DNA of 11,115 nt from Gaiellasilicea sp035525905 (GTDB taxonomy: Bacteria > Actinomycetota > Thermoleophilia > Gaiellales > Gaiellaceae): assembly GCA_035525905.1 (NCBI GenBank), contig DATLDK010000033.1, forward strand, positions 1 through 11,115, in the 5' to 3' direction. A program made the position numbers and the translations under genes. Below, piece after piece: positions 1 to 6,810 of this stretch (within the stretch, counting starts at the first letter, position 1; the number at the start of each line of letters is the position of its first letter). Below the pieces are notes generated by a model. It was not told where the DNA came from. It saw only the letters and a list, made by a program, of their open reading frames with translations, and did no database searches.

Positions 1-765
1 CTCCTCCGACATCACCGCCGGCTCCGTGCGGATCGGCGCCTCGATGTCGAGAGCCGAGACGAGCCTGTCTAGGCGTTCGCTGTCGGGTGCGCGGGCGTCG
101 ACGGTCAGCCCGACGAAACCGGGGACGACATTCGTCCCACCCGGCTCGACCGAGAGTCGCCCCACGGTCGCGACGGCGCCGTCGATTCCACGCGCCACGT
201 CGCGCGCGCGGAGCACGAACTCCGCCGCGGCGACGAGGGCGTCCTCCCGGCCGTCCATCGGGGTGGTGCCTGCATGGCCTGCGTTGCCGGTGAAGCTGCG
301 GCGCCCGCGGACGTAGCCGACGATCGCGGTGACGACCCCGAGGGGCGCATCGGCGCGCAGGAGCACGGGACCCTGCTCTATGTGGACCTCGACGTATGCG
401 TCGGGGAGGAGCCCGGCTGCAGCGCAGGCCCGGCTGCCTGCGCAGCCACGCTCCTCGTCCCTGAAGACGACGACGCCCAGTCCGGGAAGCCCGAGCGACA
501 CGACCGCCTCGAGCCCTGCAAGCACGCCGAGCGTCCCGTCGAAGCGGCCGGCTCCCGGAACCGTGTCCAGATGCGAGCCGGTCCAGACCTGCCGTTCGCC
601 ACCGGGGATGCGTCCGATCAGGTTGCCGGCCGCGTCGACGTCCACCTCGAGCCCCGCCTCCCGAAACCACGTGGCCGCGAGGTCGTGTGCCGCGTCCTCT
701 TCCGGCGAGTAGCCGATCCGGTCGCCGAGCGCCGCCAGCTCATCGAGTCGCTCGAGGAGCCTCAC
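1..765 (-). CDS. M20-family Zn amidohydrolase (N-carbamoyl-amino-acid hydrolase / allantoate amidohydrolase type), C-terminus cut by window edge
   Basis: This is the first 255 residues of a metal-dependent amidohydrolase that cleaves C-N amide bonds of N-carbamoyl-amino acids, allantoate or similar compounds, in the cytoplasm. The reading frame is open from a GTG at 765 to the left edge. Visible family motifs are GSHLDT (His65, a metal ligand), RFDG (Asp76, bridging ligand), RDEERG (Glu104/Glu105, catalytic base and ligand), VEVHIEQGPVL (His128, ligand) and GNAGHAGTTPM at the start of the lid/dimerisation domain. Full-length relatives have about 400 residues, so the last metal ligand lies outside the window. 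The Glu105-His128 spacing is only 23 residues; from memory relatives have about 60. The GTG start overlaps the stop of the upstream MFS gene as GTGA, implying translational coupling, so the transporter may bring in its substrate. The exact substrate cannot be told from sequence. Confidence 0.85.
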   Translation of the reverse strand, partial: MRLLERLDELAALGDRIGYSPEEDAAHDLAATWFREAGLEVDVDAAGNLIGRIPGGERQVWTGSHLDTVPGAGRFDGTLGVLAGLEAVVSLGLPGLGVVVFRDEERGCAGSRACAAAGLLPDAYVEVHIEQGPVLLRADAPLGVVTAIVGYVRGRRSFTGNAGHAGTTPMDGREDALVAAAEFVLRARDVARGIDGAVATVGRLSVEPGGTNVVPGFVGLTVDARAPDSERLDRLVSALDIEAPIRTEPAVMSEE

Positions 766-1895
766 GTCAGCTTCGCTTCCGCCGCAGGCAAGGTGCGCAG
801 CACGAACCAGCCCGCGATCGGGAACACAGCCGCGAGCCCGTAGGCAAGGCTCCAGGATGCCGAGGAGACGACCGCTGCGAAGGCGAGCGGGGTGGCGACC
901 CCCATGAGCGAGAGCACGGTCTGCTGCACGCCGAGCGCAGAGCCGCTCCGCGAGCGGCCGGCAAGCTCGGCCACGGCAGCGAAGGCGACCCCGTTCCAGG
1001 CCATGGTGAGCGACCCTGCGACGACGAAGGCCGGGACGAGCAGGATGAGCGGAGCGTGCAGGAGACCTGTGACGACGGCGAGCGCGACGCTCATCGCGAT
1101 TCCGATCCGGGCCAGCGGTCCCAGACGCGTTCCCACCTTGTCCGACCACTGGCCGGCACCGACACGCATGACCATCGCCGCAACCTGAACAGCGCCGAGC
1201 ACAGCCGCCGCGTGGCTCTTGCTCAGAGAACGCTCGTCGTGGAGGTAGAGGGCGACGAAGCTGAGGATAGCCATCTGTGCGATCACGTAGAGGCCGCTCA
1301 CCGTGCACAGGCGCCAGAGCCGGTGGTCGCGGAGCGTCCACTCCACGTCGGGGACGTCGACGGGCAGCGCGGCCGGTTCGCGCAGGAAGATGGCGCCGGC
1401 GACGGCGCCGAGGAGGCAGAACGCGCCTAGAAGCGCGTACGCGTGGTGCACGGTGAACTGGGGCAGCGCGAAGGCGCCGACCAGCCCTCCGACCGGAACC
1501 GCAGCCTGGCGGATGCCGAGCGCGAGGCCACGTTGCGAGGCATCGAACCAGCCCATCACGGCCCGTCCGGTGGCGGCGTTGACGCTCGCACCCGCCGCCC
1601 CGGCGAGGAACAGCACTGCATAGAGCTGCCAGAACGTCTCCGCGCGGCCGGCCACCACGAGCAGGAGCCCGCACGTTCCGAGGCCGGTCGCGAGCACGAT
1701 TCGCTCGCCGATCCGATCCGTGAGCAGGCCCCAGGGGAGCAGTGTGACGAGCGTGCCCAGCCAGTGGCTGGAGAGCACGGCGCCCACCTGGGCGAGGCTG
1801 AGCCCGAACGTGTCCCGGATCGCGGGTGCGATCGCGGGCAGGCCGACGCCGATCGCGGCGAAGCTGGTCTGCGCCAGCGTCCCGGCCGCCAGCAC
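762..1895 (-). CDS. MFS transporter
   Basis: This 377-residue inner-membrane protein of the major facilitator superfamily has two hydrophobic halves, consistent with about 12 transmembrane helices. The cytoplasmic loop 2-3 signature GLLTDRIGER lies near residues 57-66 and a degenerate copy, GQWSDKVGTRLG, lies in the second half. The substrate is not recognisable; the next gene, coupled by a GTGA overlap, is an amidohydrolase, so uptake of a ureido or amide compound is a reasonable guess. The start is the GTG at 1895. The codons just before it would read RYRWT, which resembles the usual cytoplasmic N-terminus of such transporters, but no in-frame ATG, GTG or TTG was found in the stretch upstream that I read. 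The N-terminus is therefore either short or the start is misplaced. The ALDH stop lies 23 nt upstream, so the two genes are probably cotranscribed. Confidence 0.88.
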   Translation of the reverse strand: MLAAGTLAQTSFAAIGVGLPAIAPAIRDTFGLSLAQVGAVLSSHWLGTLVTLLPWGLLTDRIGERIVLATGLGTCGLLLVVAGRAETFWQLYAVLFLAGAAGASVNAATGRAVMGWFDASQRGLALGIRQAAVPVGGLVGAFALPQFTVHHAYALLGAFCLLGAVAGAIFLREPAALPVDVPDVEWTLRDHRLWRLCTVSGLYVIAQMAILSFVALYLHDERSLSKSHAAAVLGAVQVAAMVMRVGAGQWSDKVGTRLGPLARIGIAMSVALAVVTGLLHAPLILLVPAFVVAGSLTMAWNGVAFAAVAELAGRSRSGSALGVQQTVLSLMGVATPLAFAAVVSSASWSLAYGLAAVFPIAGWFVLRTLPAAEAKLT

Positions 1896-1918
1896 GGTCC
1901 AGCGGTAACGCGAGCGGG

Positions 1919-3376
1919 CTACAGCCCGAAGGGGTTGATCGGGCGGGCGCCGGTATTCACTGTGACGCTCTTCGTCTCGAGGTAGAGCTCGAGCGACTCG
2001 ATGCCGAGCTCACGCCCGAATCCCGACTGCTTGTAGCCGCCGAACGGCAGGCCGGGGAAGGCTGTGTAGGGCATGTTGATCCCGACTGTGCCCGCCTTGA
2101 TGCGGCTCGCCAGGCGGTGGCCCCGGGCGGGATCGCCCGTCCACACGGACGCCATCAGCCCGTACTTGACGTCGTTCGCGATCCGCACGGCGTCCTTCTC
2201 GTCCTCGAACGGGATGATCGTCACCACCGGGCCGAAGACCTCCTCCTGCGCGATCGTCGAGGAGTTCTCCAGTCCGGCAACCACGGTGGGCGGATAGAAA
2301 GCGTGCTCGCCAGGCTCGCCGCCCAGCACGACTTCACCGCCCTCGCCGCGCGCGCCCTCCACGAAGGAATGCACGCGCTCCTGGTGCGCTTGGGAGATGA
2401 GCGAGCCCATCTGGGTGTCGGCGTCGAGGGGATCGCCCATCTTCACGCGACCCGCCTGCTCGGTGAAGGCGTCGACGAAGTCGTCGTACGCCGGCCGCTC
2501 GACGAGGACGCGGGAGCGCGCCTCGCAGCTCTGCCCCGCGGCGTAGTAGATCGACCAGACGGCGCTCGGGATGGCGGAGCCAAGATCGGCATCGGCGAAG
2601 ATCAGGTTCGGGCTCTTGCCGCCCAGCTCGAGCGTGAGCCGCTTAATCGGGTCGGAGCACAGCCGCATGATCTCGCCGCCCGTCTTCGTCGAGCCCGTGA
2701 ACGCGACCTTGTCCACCCCCGGGTGCTTGACGAGATACGCGCCGGTCGTGGGGCCCTCGCCCGGGACGATGTTGATCGCGCCTGCGGGGAACCCCACCTC
2801 AGCGGCCAGCTCGGCGAGCCGGAGCGCGGTCACCGGTGTCTGCGGGTCCGGCTTCAGGACGACGGCGCAGCCGGCGGCCAGCGCGGGCGCGAGCTTCCAC
2901 GTCGTCATCAGCAGCGGGTAATTCCAGGGGACGATCTGACCGGCGACGCCGACCGGCTCCTTCAGCGTGTACGAGAGCAGCGACCCGCCGATCGGGTTGG
3001 AGCGCCCGCCGATCGACCCGATCGCCGAGGCGTAGAAGCGGAAGTTCTCCACCGCACCGAACAGCTCGGCCTTCGTCGAGGCGATCGCCTTCCCCACGTT
3101 ACGCGCCTCCAGCTCCGACAGCTCCTTGCGGTTGGCGGCGATCGCGTCGGCGAGCGCGTGCAGGAGGCGCGAGCGCTCGTTCGGGGGTGTCTTGCCCCAA
3201 TCGCCATCGAGAGCTCCCCGGGCAGCCTCGACGGCGGCGTCCACCTCGGCCTCGCCGGCGAGCTGAGCCGTCCCGAGCGGCTCTCCCGAGGCGGGCTGCA
3301 CGAGCTCGCGTGAGCTCGATCCCGCGACGGTCTCGCCGTTGATGTAGAGCCCGTACTCGTGCGTCGCGACGGCCAC
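1919..3376 (-). CDS. NAD(P)-dependent aldehyde dehydrogenase
   Basis: This 485-residue protein is a full-length member of the ALDH superfamily, oxidising an aldehyde to the carboxylic acid with NAD(P)+ in the cytoplasm. Visible active-site elements are PWNYP (Asn152, oxyanion hole), VLKPDP (Lys175, cofactor binding), the GSTKTG cofactor loop (228-233), LELGGKSPN (Glu250, general base) and GQSCEARSR (Cys284, nucleophile), followed by EEVFGPV and the C-terminal PFGGYKQSGFGRE segment. The overall pattern is closest to betaine-aldehyde or aminoaldehyde dehydrogenases, but the substrate is not certain. The start is GTG at 3376. It has no Shine-Dalgarno but sits 6 nt after TATCGT, suggesting its own leaderless transcript in addition to read-through from the thiolase operon. 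Confidence 0.95.
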   Translation of the reverse strand: MAVATHEYGLYINGETVAGSSSRELVQPASGEPLGTAQLAGEAEVDAAVEAARGALDGDWGKTPPNERSRLLHALADAIAANRKELSELEARNVGKAIASTKAELFGAVENFRFYASAIGSIGGRSNPIGGSLLSYTLKEPVGVAGQIVPWNYPLLMTTWKLAPALAAGCAVVLKPDPQTPVTALRLAELAAEVGFPAGAINIVPGEGPTTGAYLVKHPGVDKVAFTGSTKTGGEIMRLCSDPIKRLTLELGGKSPNLIFADADLGSAIPSAVWSIYYAAGQSCEARSRVLVERPAYDDFVDAFTEQAGRVKMGDPLDADTQMGSLISQAHQERVHSFVEGARGEGGEVVLGGEPGEHAFYPPTVVAGLENSSTIAQEEVFGPVVTIIPFEDEKDAVRIANDVKYGLMASVWTGDPARGHRLASRIKAGTVGINMPYTAFPGLPFGGYKQSGFGRELGIESLELYLETKSVTVNTGARPINPFGL

Positions 3377-3410
3377 GGCGGGACGATAGCGCTACGGACC
3401 GTTGTGTCGG
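3377..3410 (-). promoter_or_regulatory. Candidate leaderless promoter of the ALDH gene
   Basis: On the minus strand, TATCGT (3388 to 3383) ends 6 nt before the GTG start at 3376. CCGACA (3410 to 3405) lies 16 nt upstream of it and shares GACA with the -35 consensus. Transcription would begin at or within a base or two of the start codon. The element lies in the 15-bp gap after the hypothetical gene and in that gene's last codons. It is inferred from sequence only. Confidence 0.4.
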
Positions 3411-3838
3411 AGGCTGACGAGGAGCGCCGGCGGCTTCACCTCGGCGGGCAGCAGGCGCGAATCCTCGAACAGCGTGACGGCCAGCTCGATCCGGCCGGAG
3501 GGCGCGCGCTTGTCGGCGACGAAGACATGCGCGTCGGGGTTGCCGACCTGGATCCACCCGGCGGCCTTCGCCTCGCCGCTCGCGTCCTGGAAGGCGCGCG
3601 CGGGACTCTTGCTCAGCTGGAACATGCGCGTGTACCTCGCGAAGACCGGCTTCCCGAGCGACGTCCCTTCGTTCTGCGAATCCGTGTCGACGAGGGTTCC
3701 GCCGGGCGGGACGTACGTCGCCATCGGGTCGGCCTCGAGAGCGCGCACGCGCGCGCTGGGCTCTCCACCGCGACCCAGCACGATCGCGAGAAAGCCCAGC
3801 GCGATCGCGCCCGCAAAGAGCGCCGTGCGCCGGCTCAA
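3392..3838 (-). CDS. Membrane-anchored hypothetical protein
   Basis: This protein of 148 residues has no family I recognise. Residues 1-5 are basic (MSRRT), residues 6-22 form one hydrophobic segment (ALFAGAIALGFLAIVLG), and the rest is soluble, so it is probably a single-pass membrane protein or a signal-anchored protein facing outward. The C-terminal part mixes short beta-like strands (HVFVADK, IELAVTLFE, PALLVSLRH). It has no cysteine, which argues against a lipoprotein. The TTG start at 3838 overlaps the thiolase stop as TTGA, so it is translated by coupling to the thiolase. ALDH begins 15 nt after its stop. Its presence between two catabolic enzymes does not by itself indicate function. 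Confidence 0.75.
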   Translation of the reverse strand: MSRRTALFAGAIALGFLAIVLGRGGEPSARVRALEADPMATYVPPGGTLVDTDSQNEGTSLGKPVFARYTRMFQLSKSPARAFQDASGEAKAAGWIQVGNPDAHVFVADKRAPSGRIELAVTLFEDSRLLPAEVKPPALLVSLRHNGP

Positions 3839-4992
3839 CGCTCGAAGAGCGCCGCCTGGCCCTGGCCGACGCCCACGCAGAGGGTTGCGACCCCGTAGCG
3901 CCCGCCACGCCGCCGCAGCTCGTGCAGGAGCGTGACGACGAGCCGCGCGCCGCTCATCCCGAGCGGATGCCCGATCGCAATCGCGCCGCCGTTCACGTTC
4001 ACCTTCTCTTCGTCGAGACCGAGCTCCTGGACGACGGCGAGGCTCTGGGACGCGAACGCCTCGTTCAGCTCGATGAGGTCGAGATCGCCGACGGAGATGC
4101 CGGCACGCTCGAGCAGCTTGCGGACGGCGGGCACCGGCCCGATCCCCATCACCCGCGGGTCGACGCCCGCGACGGCGCTCGCGACGAACGCACCGAGCGG
4201 CTCGGCGCCGAGCTCCTGCGCCTTCTCCTCGGACGCGATCACGAGCGCAGCGGCGCCGTCGTTGAGGCCGCTCGAGTTGCCGGCGGTGACCGTGCCGCCC
4301 GTCCGGAAGACGGGCTCGAGCGACGCAAGCTTCTGGCCGTTCGTATCCGGGCGTGGATGCTCGTCGCGCTCCAGGCCGGCGACGGGGACGAGCTCAGCCG
4401 TGAAGTCGGCCGCGGCCCAGCGCTGCTGTGAGCGGAGCGCAAAGGCATCCTGCCGCTCACGCGCGATCTCCCAGCGCGCGGCCACGTTCTCCCCCGTCTC
4501 GCCCATGGTCTCGAGCGGGAACCTGTCCGCGAGGGCCGGATTGGGAAAGCGCCAGCCGAGGGTCGTGTCGTACATGGTGCGATCGCCCCGCGGGTAGGCG
4601 GCGTCCGGCTTGGCGGTCACGAGCGGGGCCCGGCTCATCGACTCGACGCCGCCGGCGACGAAGAGGTCGCCGTCACCGGCCGCGACCGCGTGACAGGCGC
4701 CCACGACGGCGGACAGGCCGGAGGCGCAGAGCCGGTTGACCGTCACCCCCGCCACCGACTCCGGCAGTCCGGCCAGTAGCGCGGCCATGCGTGCCACGTT
4801 GCGGTTGTCCTCTCCGGCCTGGTTGGCGCAGCCGAGGTAGACGTCCTCGATCTCGGCGGGATCGACCCCAGCGCGCTCGACCGCAGCCGCAACGGCGATC
4901 GCAGCCAGGTCGTCCGGCCGAACGCCCGCGAGCCCTCCGCCGTAGCGACCGACCGGCGTCCGCACTGCGGCGAGGACGACCGCGCGGCTCAC
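3835..4992 (-). CDS. Thiolase, acetyl-CoA C-acyltransferase (3-oxoadipyl-CoA thiolase-like)
   Basis: This protein of 385 residues belongs to the thiolase superfamily, which cleaves 3-ketoacyl-CoA with CoA to give acetyl-CoA and a shortened acyl-CoA, or runs in reverse. The catalytic set is complete: Cys89 in VNRLCASG (nucleophile), His342 in IGHPLGMSG, and Cys372 in TLCVGVGQG (acid/base). GCANQAGEDNRNVARMA near 54-70 and GGVESMSRAP resemble PcaF/PaaJ-type degradative thiolases. It is slightly shorter than the usual 390-400 residues, the shortfall falling in the region before DEHPRPDT. The start was set at GTG 4992 because the fold begins at RAVVLAAVRTPVGR. The reading frame stays open for 94 codons further upstream, but that segment has an arginine/alanine-rich shadow composition and lies over the DUF1272 gene. 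The start overlaps the DUF1272 stop as GTGA. Confidence 0.92.
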   Translation of the reverse strand: MSRAVVLAAVRTPVGRYGGGLAGVRPDDLAAIAVAAAVERAGVDPAEIEDVYLGCANQAGEDNRNVARMAALLAGLPESVAGVTVNRLCASGLSAVVGACHAVAAGDGDLFVAGGVESMSRAPLVTAKPDAAYPRGDRTMYDTTLGWRFPNPALADRFPLETMGETGENVAARWEIARERQDAFALRSQQRWAAADFTAELVPVAGLERDEHPRPDTNGQKLASLEPVFRTGGTVTAGNSSGLNDGAAALVIASEEKAQELGAEPLGAFVASAVAGVDPRVMGIGPVPAVRKLLERAGISVGDLDLIELNEAFASQSLAVVQELGLDEEKVNVNGGAIAIGHPLGMSGARLVVTLLHELRRRGGRYGVATLCVGVGQGQAALFER

Positions 4993-5168
4993 GATGGCGC
5001 TCGGCGGGGCCGCCCGACGAGCTCGCCGCCGCAGTTCGGGCACACCCCGACGAGCTCGGCCGAACAGCTTCGGCAGAACGTGCACTCGTAGCTGCAGATG
5101 AACGCCTCGCAGTCGTGCGGCAGCGGAGCAGCGCAGCGCTCGCAGGTCTCGCGCATCTCGAGCGGCAT
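4989..5168 (-). CDS. DUF1272 small zinc-binding protein
   Basis: This is a 59-residue protein with nine cysteines (residues 9, 12, 20, 25, 29, 32, 35, 43 and 46) in CxxC, CxxxCxFCxxC and CPNCGGEL arrangements. This is the pattern of the DUF1272 family, small predicted zinc-ribbon proteins of unknown role. The start is the ATG at 5168, immediately after the mqnD stop (TAGATG). The stop overlaps the thiolase GTG start as GTGA, so it is almost certainly translated together with the thiolase. TACGTT ends 6 nt before the ATG, so a leaderless start inside the end of mqnD is also possible. The gene is short and easy to miss. Its cysteine pattern, family-like C-terminus (RPRRAP) and exact junctions on both sides support it as real. 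Confidence 0.88.
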   Translation of the reverse strand: MPLEMRETCERCAAPLPHDCEAFICSYECTFCRSCSAELVGVCPNCGGELVGRPRRAPS

Positions 5169-5993
5169 CTAGGAAACGTAGTCGAGCCGGACCGGCTCCG
5201 GAAAAGCGCCGATTGCATCCCCGCGGCGGAGCAGCTCCTCGACCGCCCGCCGGCCCTCGTCGCCGTAGTCGCAAGTCATCTCGTTCACGTACATGTCGAC
5301 GAAGCGGTCCGCGGTCGCGGCATCGATCCCGCGTCCGAACCGCATCGCGTACCGCATCGCGTCACCCCGGTTGTCGAGACCCGCCCGGATCGAGTCCAGC
5401 AGCACCGCCGAGAGATCCGGCAGCCGGTCTCCGATGTCGCGCCTCGCGACGTTGACGCCCAATGGCAGCGGCAGGCCCGTCTCCTGGAGCCACCACTCGC
5501 CCAGGTCCAGGACCTTGTGCAGGCCGTCGCCCTCGTAGGTCAGCTGGCCCTCGTGGATCACAAGCCCAGCGTCGGCGCGGCCGGACGACACCTCGTCGAG
5601 GATCCGGTCGAAGGGAAGCTCGCGGTGCGCGAACTCGCCGAGCGCCAGCCGGGCGGCCAGAAATGCGGTCGTCATCCGGCCCGGAACGACGATCTCCGCG
5701 AAGCGCAGCTGCTCGAACGTGAGCGGGTCGCGCGCGACGAGGATGGGGCCGTAACCGGAGCCGATGCTCGCGCCGTGCGGCAGCAAGGCATAGCGGTCCT
5801 GGACGAAGGGATACGCATGGAGCGAGATCGCGGTGACCTCGAGCCGCCCGAGGAGCGCCCACTCGTTCAGGGTTTGGATGTCCTGCAGCACCTGCTCGAA
5901 GTCGAACCCGCGTGTGTCGATCGCGCCCGCCGCGATCGCCCAGAACATGAACGCGTCGTCCGGATCTGGGCTGTGGCCGAGGCGAATCAGCAT
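5169..5993 (-). CDS. mqnD: MqnD-type protein (1,4-dihydroxy-6-naphthoate synthase / MqnA-MqnD-SBP family)
   Basis: This 274-residue protein has the periplasmic-binding-protein-like fold of the MqnA/MqnD family. MqnD converts cyclic dehypoxanthinyl futalosine to 1,4-dihydroxy-6-naphthoate in the futalosine route to menaquinone. Matching segments are GHSPDPDDAFMFWA at the N-terminus, the QTLNEWALLGRLEVT strand, PGRMTTAFLA (about 104-113), DAGLVIHEGQLTY with His147 at the expected catalytic position, and LGEWWLQETGLPLPLG. There is no signal peptide, which fits a cytoplasmic enzyme rather than a transporter-binding protein. No other menaquinone gene is in the window. Proteins with the GHSPDPDDAFMF start are sometimes labelled only as MqnA/MqnD/SBP, so the exact reaction is less sure than the family. 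ATG 5993 lies 33 bp from the divergent DtxR-type gene. Confidence 0.82.
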   Translation of the reverse strand: MLIRLGHSPDPDDAFMFWAIAAGAIDTRGFDFEQVLQDIQTLNEWALLGRLEVTAISLHAYPFVQDRYALLPHGASIGSGYGPILVARDPLTFEQLRFAEIVVPGRMTTAFLAARLALGEFAHRELPFDRILDEVSSGRADAGLVIHEGQLTYEGDGLHKVLDLGEWWLQETGLPLPLGVNVARRDIGDRLPDLSAVLLDSIRAGLDNRGDAMRYAMRFGRGIDAATADRFVDMYVNEMTCDYGDEGRRAVEELLRRGDAIGAFPEPVRLDYVS

Positions 5994-6026
5994 CGGCCGA
6001 GGCTAGCACCCTCCTAAACTCCGACT
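5994..6026. promoter_or_regulatory. 33-bp divergent promoter region between mqnD and the DtxR-type regulator
   Basis: The interval holds a TANNNT hexamer for each side. On the plus strand TAAACT (6015-6020) ends 6 nt before the GTG at 6027. On the minus strand TAGCCT (6005 to 6000) ends 6 nt before the ATG at 5993. Neither start has a Shine-Dalgarno at normal spacing; the minus-strand AGGAGGG lies about 15 nt from the ATG and upstream of the proposed -10. Both transcripts would then be leaderless. The space is so small that a repressor bound here would affect both genes. Confidence 0.45.
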
Positions 6027-6464
6027 GTGGCCAACTCGGATCTCAGCGACGCGATCCAGGACTACCTCAAGGCGATCTACAAGCTCGGCGTGGAGAGCGA
6101 GCGTGTCTCCACGTCCGCACTAGCGGGCCGCCAGCACGTCTCCGCCGCGTCGGCGAGCGCCATGGTCAAGAAGCTCGCGGCTCTCGGACTCGCCGAGCAC
6201 GCTCCGTACCGCGGGGTCACGCTGACGCACGCCGGCGAGCAGGTGGCGCTGGAGGTGATCCGCCATCACCGACTGCTCGAGCTCTATCTCGCGGAGACGC
6301 TCGGAATCGGCGTCGACGACGTGCACGACGAGGCCGACCGGCTGGAACACGCCCTCTCGGAGGAGCTCGAGGCCAGGATCGACCGGGCGCTCGGGTTCCC
6401 GACCCACGACCCGCACGGCGACCCGATCCCGAACGCACAGCTCGAGTGGCCGAAGGAAGCCTGA
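6027..6464 (+). CDS. DtxR/MntR-family metal-dependent transcriptional repressor
   Basis: This 145-residue cytoplasmic DNA-binding protein has an N-terminal winged helix-turn-helix (about 1-70; VSAASASAMVKKLAALGL is the recognition region) and a metal-binding dimerisation domain (about 71-145). It lacks the C-terminal SH3-like domain of DtxR/IdeR, so it is the short form. By alignment from memory with DtxR, the ancillary ligands are His81, Glu85 and His100, and the primary site is Asp12, Asp104, Glu107 and His108. The usual Fe-sensor residues Met10 and Cys102 are both replaced by Asp, as in manganese-type sensors, so Mn2+ sensing is inferred. It probably represses a metal-uptake gene elsewhere and perhaps itself or mqnD across the shared 33-bp promoter. 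The start is GTG at 6027; the stop is one base from the convergent gene's stop. Confidence 0.92.
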   Translation: MANSDLSDAIQDYLKAIYKLGVESERVSTSALAGRQHVSAASASAMVKKLAALGLAEHAPYRGVTLTHAGEQVALEVIRHHRLLELYLAETLGIGVDDVHDEADRLEHALSEELEARIDRALGFPTHDPHGDPIPNAQLEWPKEA

Positions 6465-6465
6465 C

Positions 6466-6810
6466 TCAGCGTCTGCCGAAGAAGAAGCGTTCGAGCACCG
6501 GCAGCACCTCCTTGCGGGTGAACGGCTGCACACGTCCGAGGACACCGTCGTCCTCGAGCACGCGCACGTCGTCCTCGAGCGCGCCGTTCGCCGCCTCGAG
6601 CGCGTCGTCGAGCTCGTAGCCCTCGAACAGATAGTCGTCCTGGCGCGGCTCGTGAGTCGGTCGGTGCTGCGGGTTGACGGCCCGGCCGACCGCCCAGACG
6701 GCCCCTGGTTTCCGTTCGACCCAGAGCACCACCCGCTCTTCGCGGCCTGTGTCGTCGACGCCGCGCAACTCGCGCTCTGCGCAGCGCCCAGCGGACGGGT
6801 TGCGAAGCAT
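6466..6810 (-). CDS. Small conserved-looking hypothetical protein
   Basis: This is a 114-residue soluble protein without membrane segments and with no family I can name. Its N-terminal half (WVERKPGAVWAVGRAVNPQHR) looks like a small beta domain, and the acidic DDYLFEGYELDDALEAAN segment continues into a helix-rich C-terminus (RKEVLPVLERFFFGRR). I chose ATG 6810 over an in-frame TTG at 6825 because TATCCT ends 6 nt before the ATG and the TTG would lie upstream of that -10. It converges with the DtxR-type gene (one base between stops) and diverges from the 78-residue gene. Codon-third-position GC is high like its neighbours, supporting it as coding. Confidence 0.65.
   Translation of the reverse strand: MLRNPSAGRCAERELRGVDDTGREERVVLWVERKPGAVWAVGRAVNPQHRPTHEPRQDDYLFEGYELDDALEAANGALEDDVRVLEDDGVLGRVQPFTRKEVLPVLERFFFGRR

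Noticed and set aside
274..843. A plus-strand frame of 189 residues at the left end
   Set aside because: The minus strand encodes an M20 hydrolase with intact metal-binding motifs there; the plus frame has none.
1826..3313. A long plus-strand frame of 495 residues
   Set aside because: It is the antisense shadow of the aldehyde dehydrogenase, with low-complexity Arg/Ala/Glu composition and no motifs.
3835..5274. A 479-residue thiolase starting at 5274
   Set aside because: The extra 94 residues are arginine/alanine-rich shadow over DUF1272 and mqnD; thiolase homology starts at GTG 4992.
6462..6468. TGACTCA as a regulatory palindrome
   Set aside because: It is the product of two facing stop codons (TGA and TCA) around one base.
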